NCBI RefSeq assembly: GCF_000002995.4
Contig: NW_025062478.1
Span: 10,241,001 to 10,305,000, forward strand
DNA from: Brugia malayi
Lineage: Eukaryota > Nematoda > Chromadorea > Rhabditida > Onchocercidae
Reading direction: 5' to 3'
DNA: 64,000 bases
Position numbers and translations under genes: made by a program. Shown here in pieces: positions 1-10,829 of the stretch; the stretch's first letter is position 1; the number at the start of each line of letters is the position of its first letter. The notes below the pieces were generated by a model. That model ran no database searches. It was not told where the DNA came from and saw only the letters and a program-made list of their open reading frames with translations.

Positions 1-2224
1 AGTTTATAAATGTAAAAATTTTTAGTGATAACAATTTGGGATAATTGTATAAATGTGCGAAAGTAATTACAATCATACTTTACCCATATTTTACCCGTTG
101 GTAGTAACCAAAGCGTTGTACAAATTAACCCGAAATCCCGATATCATGATAAGATATAACATGAATGTTTAAAATTTAGCATAAAAATCAGTTAGGCTTT
201 TAATGGAACAATTTAAATGATTTTCAATTCAATTTATCTCTAATAAATCTTGAAATTTCCAAAATATATGCCCAGGTTTAATTGGTCATAAATTACAATC
301 AGATTATATTTGAATTAAATAATTACAACATTTATTTCCTTTTTTCGTCACATGCAATGCGACATTTCCGCTATACACGAATGCTATGGTGATGATATAG
401 CTTCTAAGTAAAGTATAATAATATAATATTTTAGATAAAAAAATTTAAACTAAAATTTATCATTTGGAAAGAAAGAATCATTTACACAATGGTCATAGCA
501 TTACATATACATACCATTTTCTCATATTGTAAAAGATTTTTAGCGCTGATAGAAGCGATAAACAAGCAGTAAGCAATGTAAAAATAATATATGCAATTTT
601 TTTTTTTTTTGTTTTTTGTTCAAATATTTGTTATGATATTGTGATTTAAATAGATAAGTATTTTCTTTTTCTTCTTTTTTTGATTTGATTAAAATGAAAT
701 GAAATAAATAAATGAAAAGGATTAAATTTTTGTAGTTATGATATATAAATATATAAAATAGAAGGCAAATGTATTTTTTAATTTTTCAATCAAATTTATT
801 AAAGTTATTTAAGAAATCTAAACTGTATTGCATCAGTTATGTAATCAGTTAATGTAATATTCAATATTTGGAAACAAATAAAATGTGTATAAATTTAGAA
901 TTGGTAGTAAATAAGTGAATTAGGCTCGTTAACTAATTAGGCTTTTTTGAAAAACGAATGAATCATAATGTGAATTAGGCTCATTAACTTTAAGAATATT
1001 TAGCGCCACATTGAAATAATTATTAACTAGGTGAAAGTCTCAGTAAAATGAGTAAATAAATATTTCAATTCTTCTATATCAGTATAAGTTAATAATATGC
1101 TATTAAGGTAATTTGTTGAGGAATTTGACGTTAATATTTAATATTTACTTCTTGTGAACACGTAATGAATCATACTTACGTGGTTTGCTTTTTCACTTCC
1201 GTACGATTATGTTTCATCGATTTATTTGTGGCTGATATAAAATGAAATATATTAAAATAATGGAAGTGCTAAGGATAAGTAAGAGAAAGGCACAATCTCA
1301 ATCTAATTTCATTAATTAAATATAAAGCTAATGGCATCATTAGTGTAAAAAGAATAAAAAATAAAACATTAAATTTTACAAATGTAATAAAATTGTCCCA
1401 TTTTGCTGAGACATTTTATCCCTTCCTCATTACACTTTATTTAAAACGAGAAAAAACTATTTCTAATTTATTACAAATTAAAATTCTGCTAGATAACATG
1501 AAAAACAGGTAAGATTCAAAATAAAACTTTAACAATTAGCAAAAAAAAAAAAAAAAAACGAAAGTATTGAAAAAGGCACAAAACAAAAAGTAGCACTAAA
1601 GGCCGTAATATCAGGATCAGAATTGAAGATTTGATAAGAAAAAAAAAGCAATAAGGAATTTGTTGATAACAAATACATCATTGAATGATAATACGAATTT
1701 CTCGGAGACAAATTAAAAATGCAATTTGCGTTAACAGTTGTAAATGTAATATTGTCTGATACTTAAGATGATAATAAGCGATCTAAGTGATAAAAACTAA
1801 TTTAGAGATTGGTTATTTAAATAAAGCTTAGGAATAAATTTTCTTTTCCAAAATTTATAATACGTAAAATACATAGAATAATTTTTTTCCCTTTTTGTTG
1901 AATAATTTTTGAAAATAACTTTAATAATTTGAAAATAATTTTGCTAAATTTATGGTAATTTTAATAGTGTTCAGTAGTGAGAGATCAATCATTTTTTTTC
2001 TTCCTATTTTACTTATTTAGATTAAAAATTAAATCTTTAATTAAGAAAAAAAGAAAATTAACCAGTCAATTTATACAAAAGAACTAAATGTTATCAATGC
2101 ATAATTTTCCTAAAATTAGTTCAAATTATCAGCATACCCGATTTTAGCATGATAAAATGATAAGTGATAAGAAGAGATCATTGATAAATAATATAATATA
2201 ATATTTTACATTTATAATATCAAT
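1..2224. other. Intergenic, no gene seen
   Basis: Very AT-rich sequence with poly-A/T tracts lying beyond the 3' end of the innexin gene. No open frame resembles a protein and no tRNA or other RNA gene is visible. A short motif, GTGAATTAGGCTC or a close variant, occurs twice (around 915 and 970). The part nearest 2224 presumably holds the innexin 3' UTR on the minus strand, but no clear AATAAA signal stands out. Confidence 0.6.
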
Positions 2225-5200
2225 TCATATATCATCAGCTGCTCCGTTTTGTGGATTTTCCGGTATTAGTGGTAGTAATACTGTATTCTGCTCAGCATGA
2301 ACTTTTAATTCTTTTATTGGTTTCCGTAAACGGATAAATTTCTCTTTTACGATTAAATCATTTGGTATGAAATCAGCTCGAAATGAATTACTAGCATTTT
2401 CCTTATAATCATCAATTGATCCACGACTTTCAGATAGCTAAAATAATTGTAAAAATAAATTTATGATTAATAACAAAAGTTGAACATTTTTCTTTTTCTC
2501 TTTCTCTTTCTCTTTCTTTTCATTTTTTTTTTATTTCTTAGAGCAAAACAAAATTACATTTGGAAAAAGATCATTTCCGGAAATTTTATTTGCAATTGGG
2601 AGAAAAAAAAAAAATGATAATTAGAGGAAATGAAAAAATTATTTGATGAAAAATTAATGTAATACTTTTTCTTCAACTTCATAAAATGCATTCCAAAGTG
2701 ATAATATTAGATCGGTGCCGAATAGTACACCAGCATGAATTTCAACCATTCGTAACACAAATAAACCATCGCATCTTAAATAACTTCGCACAAAACGATC
2801 CACTTCTTTTGTCTTAGCTAAAATTTATTTTATTTAAACAACGAAAAAAAAAAACGAAAAATTAACGGTAGTTATTTATCGCAATTAATCGATTATTTAT
2901 TAAAAATAATAACTGAATAATTTAATTATTTATTAATTAATATATGTGTATTTTTTCAATATATAACTTTTTTAATTAATATATGATTTTTGGATGTAAT
3001 TATATATTTGCTTTTTTTTTTATTCGTCTCTAAATTTAAATGAGTTTAATCAGTTTTATGTTATAGAAAATTATTTGAATTCATGCAAGTATGTGTTGAA
3101 GATTGTTTTCATCATTTCTCTTTTTGCTGTTATTTTTAACTTACTTAAATGATAAATTAAAAATTAGAAAATAATTTTTCAATTTTAACTATTAAATAAT
3201 ACTTTAAGTTTGAAAAGATGAAAAAAAAAAAGAGAGAGAGAGAGAGAAGGAAAAAACGAGTAACTTAATGATATTTAAATTGAATAAAGTACTTACTATC
3301 AGGATCAAATTTCATTTCAGATAATTCCAAACTTTGTGAAATAAACCAACGACCAAAACATGGACAAGTTAGAACGATAAACCAATAAATTAATGATAAA
3401 ATAGTACAAAGGACAAGAAATAAATACCAGAACCAAAGGAAAACAAATATTTTCTCATTGAACATATTTATAACCAAAACACATTGAACAGAATATCGTT
3501 GAATATTACCAACTTGTCGAACCTTAAAAAAAGTATTCAAAATTTAATTTCTATATTCTTGCAACAAATCTGTTTTTTTTTTTTTCTCCCTTTAATTCTT
3601 CAAAATATTTTGCATATTTTCTTTTCTTTGCTAATCCAAATTAAATTTGTTACAAAAAATAGAAATTAAGAAAAAATTTTGAAAAATCTATTAATACTTT
3701 TTTTTTTATATATATATACTATTTAACTAACCGTAAAATCACACACTGAAACACGAGGAAAATAACCGGATGTTGTCCATTCGGTACCATTTACAATATC
3801 TCTTATTACATCAAAACCATACCAACTAGATCCATCTGTTCGTAAAAATCTAAAATTCAAAATATATTACAAAAAAAAATTGATCGAAAATTTTTTAGTA
3901 ATCAAAATGATTTAGCTAATTTTATAAATGATGGTAAAAAAATTAATACCAAATTGTATAAAGTAAAAGTTAAAATATATCAAAACATTTAATTATTATT
4001 TTGAATTGAAATATATCTAAACATTTTACTTTATTTTCATTTTTTTTAATTTTTATTTCAATTTCATTATTTTTTTTAACTTTTTAAATTTTTATTTTGA
4101 TTTCACCTAAATTTCATTTCATTTTCATAACAGAAGAATACAATATCATTCATAATATTGGATTAAGCAAAATTTTATTTTTGAAATGTAAAATGAATAG
4201 CAATAACCTATGCTAGGCTAACAAGAAAGTGGTGCTAGATGAATAGCAAAAATTTACTGAGCAAACAAGAAAGTTTAAGTTTTATTTAGCAAATAGAAGA
4301 AAAAAAGAAGATTAATTTACTTGTTAAGTATGCATAATTGTAGAATTGCATTCGCAAGATATAATGTTTTAGTAACCAAATACATTAATGATATAAAAAA
4401 TGCCGTATAACGAACATTTAAAAATTTTAATCGTTTATGAACTTCAATTTTACGCCTGCAAATAATTAATTATTTTCATTTAAATAATAAAAATTTATTA
4501 AAATGTAATTAATTAAAGTTAAAACAAAAAAAAAAAAATGTTGAAATGTTAAACAAATATTAGCAGAACTTTAATATTCGTCGATGAAATTTCAAAGCAT
4601 TTTGCATATGACGTGTTAAAGTTTCAATATTTCGACTTCTAATATTTTCATCAAGATTTGATGGATCCATTGCTTTTTCCACTATTTCATGAATTCGTAT
4701 TCCTAAAAGTAAAATAAAAAAGTGCAAAATGTTATATTAGCTAAAAGAGAGAAAAAAATTTACTAATTTATAAAATACATTTAAATTGTGCAGAAAAACA
4801 AAAACAAATTAATATTTATTTACCTGAGCTAAATGATAAATAATTCCAGAATATACTTGGCATTCGGAAACATGCAGCTTGTAGAAGTAAAAAAAATGGT
4901 ACCCATTTATAGTATGATAACTGTCTTTCCGGTATATATCTTTCTTCCTGTCTTATTGTTGCTACGTGAACATCCGGTTGCACGTAATATGTATCACGTG
5001 ACCAGCAGTAATTTTCTGCATACTAAACAATAAATTAATATAGGAATTATAATTAATTTTATAAAAGTCATTTTAAAACTTTAGCATCAACAGATTTAGC
5101 AAATTCATTTTGAATAATTGATTAATTAATTATTAACTGGGTTGCACGTAATACGTATCACGTGGCAAACACTAATTTTCGTGCATACTAACTATTGATT

Positions 5201-5752
5201 TAATAAATAGAATTAATTTTAAAAAATTCAATTTAAAAATTTAGCAAATTATGAATTCATGCTAAAATCAACAAAAATTAAATGAACATTAATTAATATA
5301 AACGTTATATTAGAAAATGTACTGCACTGACAGAAGAAAAAAAAAAAAAGCACTTTTAATTCATTTAAATTTGATTCATTTTATAAGATAATTTTTAATT
5401 TTAATTTCTAATTTCTTTTTTTTTTTTTTATTCAAGTTTACTTCTTTTTTATTAAAATAAGTAAAATTTGAAAAATTTTTTTAAAGTGCATTTCTGTTTT
5501 TGTTTTTGTTTTTTTTTTTTTTGTTTAAATTTCAAAAAGAAAAAAGAAAAAAGCAACTTGTTCCCATGATCCAGGAAATTTGTTAGGAAACATGCATTCC
5601 AGTGGTCGACCACCAAATTGCTTGAAACTTATTAAAACAGCAAATGCAAGTAGTATATTACTACTGTAAAGATAATGCAATCGATCGGTCGCATCATCAT
5701 CCTCTTTCGGTGACAAATACCGAATCATTGAAATTAGTGATTCGATCATCAT
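2225..5752 (-). CDS. Innexin (gap-junction channel subunit), 8 exons
   Basis: Gap-junction protein of the plasma membrane; subunits assemble into intercellular channels. Coding exons on the minus strand: 5752-5558, 5022-4824, 4702-4570, 4455-4321, 3849-3732, 3522-3297, 2817-2666, 2437-2225. All phases agree and give 456 aa, a usual innexin length. Visible hallmarks: DRLHYL then TM1 near residues 32-45; first-loop cysteines C53 (LECM) and C71 (ENYCW); the family signature YYKWVPF near 102-108, leading into TM2; LNVRYTAFFISLMYL (TM3); second-loop cysteines in CDF (C257) and VQC (C274); and NMFNEKIFVFLWFWYLF (TM4). The C-terminal tail is polar and cytoplasmic. The start is the first of two adjacent ATGs, preceded by a weak acceptor (AAATAG). 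An alternative first exon lies at 10635-10829. The family call is firm; I cannot name the C. elegans orthologue. Confidence 0.95.
5142..5196 (-). pseudogene. Decayed duplicate of innexin exon 2 start
   Basis: This stretch repeats the beginning of innexin exon 2 (5022 downwards). On the minus strand it starts TAG|TATGCA and ends with CACGTGATACGTATTACG followed by TGCAACC, almost identical to the functional exon. An extra base and substitutions destroy the frame: the YAENYCWSRD part would run into TGA. It sits between exon 1 and the functional exon 2, so it is an intronic relic of a local exon duplication. Confidence 0.75.
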
Positions 5753-8700
5753 CTATTTAATATTTCTGTCACATTTATATTACTCATCATAAAATTAAAC
5801 AAAAAGCGTTAACGATTACAATCAGATAATTATAAATTTAAAATAAATTTTAACTTTTGTACGAAAAACAGCAAAAAAACAAGAAAAAAAGGAAATGAAA
5901 TTTAATATACAAAAGTTAAAATTTATTTAAAATTTATATATTAATAATAATATTAGTAAAAAAAAAATGAAACAAGATAAAATTTAATATATTAAATTCA
6001 ATGTATTAATAATAATAATAGAAAATGAACAAATTAAAAGACAAAAATGGTCAAAATAAGTTCCATTAATTTAAAGGCAATTGCAAAAAAAAAAAAAAAT
6101 AGTAAAGGATATATGAATTTTTTTCAATTATTATCTGTGTTTCATTTTTTTTTTTTTTTTCATTTTTTATTTGAATCATAAGTTACTATTAAATATCATA
6201 AATTGCAACAATTTTTCAATCATTCATTGCATTTGTAACAAACAAATAGCAAAAGAAATAGTTGCAAATTTCTTTCATTTTATATTTAAAAATAACAAAA
6301 AAAAAATTCAACACTTTTTTCAAAAAAAATGAAAAAAAAAAGAGAAAAGAATGAAAAATGAATCGATTTTGCTGTATATATGCTAAAGTATTGTAACTAT
6401 TGAATTGCTTAAAGAGTAAAAGTATCATCGATATATTTAATGAGTAATATCTTATTTGTTTAATATAAATTTTGCTGAAAAACAATTTTTTATTTCTTTT
6501 TAAATTGTTAGGAAAGAAATTGGTTGCATTAGAATTGATTGAAATGATCAATGTGAAAAGGGACAAATTAATTGTTTACCTTTACTTTTTATGACAAAGT
6601 ATTCAAAATGTAAACAACTTCATAAAACATTGTTATTAATGTTTTTCTTCACCCTTTTTAGCCATAGTTTGCGTCATATCTGAGGACTAAAATTTAAAAT
6701 GTGATTATAAAAATGACAAGTTGGTGACATCAATTTCATCAGAACTACAACAGCGAGGGAGAGAGTGAAGGGAACGAAAAGGGAGGAAGAGAAAGAGTTG
6801 AATATATCATACAAAACAAATTATCTATTTCGTTTGATGACCAATACACATTGAGTTTTACTAAATGATTCCGCAAAATTTTCCGGAATTTTTTCCGGAA
6901 AATTATGTGCGTATGTTCTCAAAACGAGGAACTAAAAACAGGAACCGACAATTCAGGATGAATACTTATGTGTCATTTGAACTGAAAATTCAATCGAATT
7001 ATTAGTTTCAATAGATAAAATTTATGTTTAAAAATTCCTTGCGCATGTGTGTGTGTCATTATTGGTTCGAATCTAATTAATTTCAATAATCAAATAATTA
7101 AAATATTTTCTTATCAAATAAATCTGAGTGCAAAATATTATCATTAATCATATCGAAATCTTAAACATTGATAAACTGATTTTGATATCATTATCAATGC
7201 TAGCACAACTTAATATTAAGCGTAGTAACATTGAACAAATATAAAATCACACCAAAACTATTGGATGAGTAGAGAAGAAGAGCTCTTTATTTCAATGATC
7301 ATAATAGAAAATTTTTCAAAAGCTAAGTCAATTTTTTTTTTCCTGAGAGTTTAAAAAGTTTTAAGTGTTATTTATCATACCATCAAACCTTATCACACTT
7401 CATTTCAATCACTTTATCATCCTTCTTTTTCTGTTCTTTCTAAAGTTTACACTTAAGAAAGAACAAAAAATGCACTAAACAAATGGATAGTACAAACACG
7501 GAAAAGTCAATCAATTGATGTAACCAACTGTTTAACAAATTGTATCATTCATTCATTATTTGAATTATTTGAGATATGTATATCGTATCGTACGAGAATT
7601 CAAGAAGCCAGCAGATAAAGAACGGTATTACGGTAGCTATACCGTAGCCTTATCAATGTATACTGTAGAATCTATCTTCTATTGCCTTTTTTATAATTTC
7701 AAAAAAAAAAAAAAAAAAACGAAAAAAATTTAGCAAAATCAGTTTTTTATATGTATATAATCTATTTCATATTGTGAATAGAAGTGAACCACTGATAATG
7801 TCTATTCGAAGCTTTTAAAAGTTACAAAATTAGTTATTTGCAGATATAATTTTAATCGTTCACGGACTGTAATCATTATCGATATTATCATGATCTTCAA
7901 TAATCGCCACAATCACCGTTTTTATCATCATTACCATTATCATTATCACTCCCATCATCGTCATCATCGTTATCATTAATCAGGTGATAATATAAATTTT
8001 TTTTAAAAAAAAGAACAATATAAATCAAATTTGTAAGTTAAAATGATTCAACAATTTTTCTTTTTTCATTTTCTTTTACTTCCTTTGAAGAAATAGTGAA
8101 GAAATCGAGAGGGAAGGAAGAAAAAATAGAGGAAATTAGATAAATTTGATTATAAAATATCATATTAAAATATCATTCATTGAAAAATAACTGTAGAGTA
8201 GTTCGTTTTCGATGAAGCATAAAATGATGATTGAAGTAGTTTGAGAGAAAGCAATAAACGTAAGTATAAGTAGTTTTGCTTACATTGCTTCTCATCAGGA
8301 AGTATTTTAAAAGTAGAAAAAAAAAGAGAAGGAAAGATTAAGACAATAACGAGGAAAAAAAAAAGAGATAGCAAATCAAAATATGAGCGAAATAAATTGT
8401 TTAAATAGTCAAGATGGAACAATTTTTTTCTTTTTTTTTTTTTGTTTAATGATCAAATTGAATTTTTTTTTTTTTTCAAAATGAAAACTTCAAGATTTTA
8501 AACAGATTTCATTGAAATATGTATTAAGTGATAGAATAGACAAATCTTAATGATAAAGAAAACTTTTTTTTTTTTTTTTTTTTAAACAACCGGTAGAGTA
8601 ATCGGAAATGGAAATGTGAGAATTTGATATATTTGACAAGAATTGATGATATATCTTCATGAATTCAGATATGAAACTGTACGGAAAGAAAAAAAAATTA

Positions 8701-8985
8701 TTTATTATTATTATTATTAATTGATAAAAATATTTGAGATTGTCGTAGCGGAATAATCTAACCGGATTAGATGATATATCTTCATGAATTCAGATATGAA
8801 ACTGTACGGAAAGAAAAAAAGGATGTAAAATAAGAGAGATGAGTGAATTTAAAGAATGAATAACACATTTTCCCTTCCTTGCATATATCGAATCGTTCTT
8901 AGCTCTCTTCAAACGATCCACCGATAAATTAATTCTTCGTTTTAACAATAACTGAAGCAAGCAGAGAAAAATGGTATAATGAAAT
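5753..8985. other. Non-coding between alternative innexin first exons (part 1)
   Basis: No convincing gene. It holds poly-A/T runs, a GA-rich stretch near 6755-6800, a CAT/ATC-rich microsatellite near 7900-7980, and a 54-bp direct repeat (8644-8697 and 8768-8821, containing GAATTCAGATATGAAACTG). A short hairpin, TACGGTA-GCTA-TACCGTA, lies at 7629-7646. If exon 5752-5558 has its own promoter, it should lie near 5.8-7 kb. The one longer frame (6216-6566, minus) is low-complexity. Confidence 0.5.
8644..8821. repeat. 54-bp direct repeat, two copies
   Basis: The segment containing GATGATATATCTTCATG, GAATTCAGATATGAAACTG and TACGGAAAG occurs at 8644-8697 and again at 8768-8821 almost unchanged. The copies are separated by about 70 bp of unrelated AT-rich sequence. 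This is a local segmental duplication with no coding potential. Confidence 0.85.
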
Positions 8986-9523
8986 CTATTCTATTCTATT
9001 CTATTCTATTCCCATTCTATTCTATTCCCATTCTATTCTATTCCCATTCTATTCTATTCCCATTCTATTCTATTCCCATTCTATTCTATTCCCATTCTAT
9101 TCTATTCCCATTCTATTCTATTCCCATTCTATTCTATTCCCATTCTATTCTATTCCCATTCTATTCTATTCCCATTCTATTCTATTCCCATTCTATTCTA
9201 TTCCCATTCTATTCTATTCCCATTCTATTCTATTCCCATTCTATTCTATTCCCATTCTATTCTATTCCCATTCTATTCTATTCCCATTCTATTCTATTCC
9301 CATTCTATTCTATTCTATTCTATTCTATTCTATTCTATTCTATTCTGTTCTATCCCTATTCCTATTCCTATTTTATTCTATTCTATTCTATTCTATTCTA
9401 TTCTATTCTATTCTATTCTATTCTATTCTATTCTATTCTATTCTATTCTATTCTATTCTATTCTATTCTATTCTATTCTATTCTGTTCTATTCCTATTCC
9501 TATTCCTATTCCTATTCTATTCT
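8986..9523. repeat. TTCTA / 16-bp CCCATTCTATTCTATT satellite array
   Basis: About 540 bp of pure tandem repeat. It starts as TTCTA pentamers. From about 9010 to 9312 it becomes a very regular 16-bp higher-order unit, CCCATTCTATTCTATT. It then returns to TTCTA pentamers interrupted by short TTCCTA blocks near 9350 and 9490. The strands are strongly biased (C and T on plus, A and G on minus). The long open frame across it is an artefact of the repeat. Confidence 0.97.
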
Positions 9524-10634
9524 ATATCAAAATATTAACAATTTGAAATGTTATTTGATCAGGAATATTTTTTCTTTTTTTTTTTCATTTCATCTTATGA
9601 TCCTATTTTGATAAATATTATAAGATTTAATAAGTATAAAACCTTTTACAATGTAATTTGAAAATATTTTTATGAAATAAAAATAGAAGAAAAAAAAAGA
9701 AAAAATTGAACAAAGTAAAATTACTTTTCCAGTATCATTTCAAATCATTTTTACCTTTTATAGAAGAAGGATTTTACCGCTATAATATGAATAAAATGAT
9801 TTTAATTTATTTAACAAACATAAAATATGGCAATGATTGAATAAAGAAGAATAATGATAGTATCAACTAGGTGCAACTGTACGATAAATCGGGCGGAAAT
9901 ATGCCAATGTACCTAAATAGCACGAGAAATTTGATTAGTCACGCAGTGAATGTATGATATGATTGAGATAAAAATGCAATGATTGAATTGCTAATGGCCA
10001 TATTTATAATATTTGAATACATACGTCATCAGCGCATCTCAGCTATTTTTGGACAAATGCGCCAATTATTATTGAGTTAATCATTAATATAAAATGCATT
10101 GTTATAGCATTAGGAATGTAATAAGGTTACTAATTTATTGATTTTGCCATCATAATAATAATAACAAAGTAGTGTGTTTTGAATAGGGACCAGGATTAAC
10201 ACGGTAAAACACGTGATGAGTCACGTGCGTGAATGTCAATTTAAATAATCGTAAAATTTTTTTTTTTGCTCCATTGATAATAATGAAATAATGGTCTTCA
10301 AATATTTCCAATAATGATGAAAGATTTAAGAATTGAATTGAAGAATTAATTTGATATAACTAAATTAGTTGTATTTCAAATTAATATATTGAATAAATAT
10401 ATAGAAATTCAAATAAGTAAATTAATTTCCATTAATTAATTAATTAATATGCTAAAGAATATTTTGTGAAAAAAAAAATTACAACAGTGCAGTACACTTT
10501 TTAATACTAAAATTAAATGCTAAATTATTAGATGAATGTAATTTGAAATTACAAAATTAAATGCTAAATTATTAGATGAATGTAATTTGAAACAAATCAT
10601 TTCATTTCATTTCACTTTCCTAATTAAAACTAAC
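9524..10634. other. Non-coding between alternative innexin first exons (part 2)
   Basis: No gene seen. It is less monotonous than the neighbouring DNA around 9870-10230, with a TACGTCA bZIP half-site near 10025 and a symmetrical double E-box at 10210-10227. A 44-bp direct repeat (ATTAAATGCTAAATTATTAG and following bases) occurs twice between about 10508 and 10595. It lies within the first intron of the longer innexin transcript, if the 10829 exon is used. Confidence 0.5.
10210..10227. promoter_or_regulatory. Paired E-boxes around an AP-1-like site
   Basis: CACGTGATGAGTCACGTG reads as two CACGTG E-boxes (bHLH-Zip targets) overlapping or flanking TGAGTCA (AP-1/bZIP target) in a near-perfect inverted repeat. 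Seen directly in sequence; binding is inference. The same bases, read on the minus strand, also resemble innexin exon 2 (RDSSRVLP versus RDTYYVQP), so it could instead be an eroded exon copy. Confidence 0.35.
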
Positions 10635-10829
10635 CGTAACCCATGAATTAGGGAAAGTTGTCGGTGGCATACATTCGATTGCTTTTCCATCAAACATTTT
10701 CCAAGCTGTTATTGTACTTACTGCTACTAGTAAATTTGCAGTTAGAAAGTAATGTAAACGATCGATATTATCTTCACCATATCGTTTACTAATTACTTTC
10801 AATGAATTTAATAATGCTTGAATTGACAT
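10635..10829 (-). CDS. Alternative first exon of innexin
   Basis: A single exon encoding a complete innexin N-terminus: MSIQALLNSLKVISK at the start, IDRLHYF, a TM1-like hydrophobic stretch, and IECMPP with the first-loop cysteine at residue 53. It ends NSWVT followed by a GTTAGT donor. It is exactly 65 codons and phase 0, the same length and phase as exon 5752-5558, so it can splice directly to exon 2 at 5022. A strong acceptor (ATCTTTCAG) lies 16 nt before the ATG, consistent with trans-splicing. No other innexin exons lie between the two first exons. The simplest reading is alternative first exons of one gene, giving a different cytoplasmic N-terminus and TM1. It could also be the remnant of a tandem duplicate that lost its other exons. 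Confidence 0.8.

Noticed and set aside
7050..7080. T-arm-like GGTTCGAATC (possible tRNA)
   Set aside because: No matching acceptor, D or anticodon stems upstream.
8979..9611. 210-codon open frame rich in Phe, Ser, Tyr
   Set aside because: It is the translation of the TTCTA/16-bp satellite; all frames are open because the unit lacks stops.
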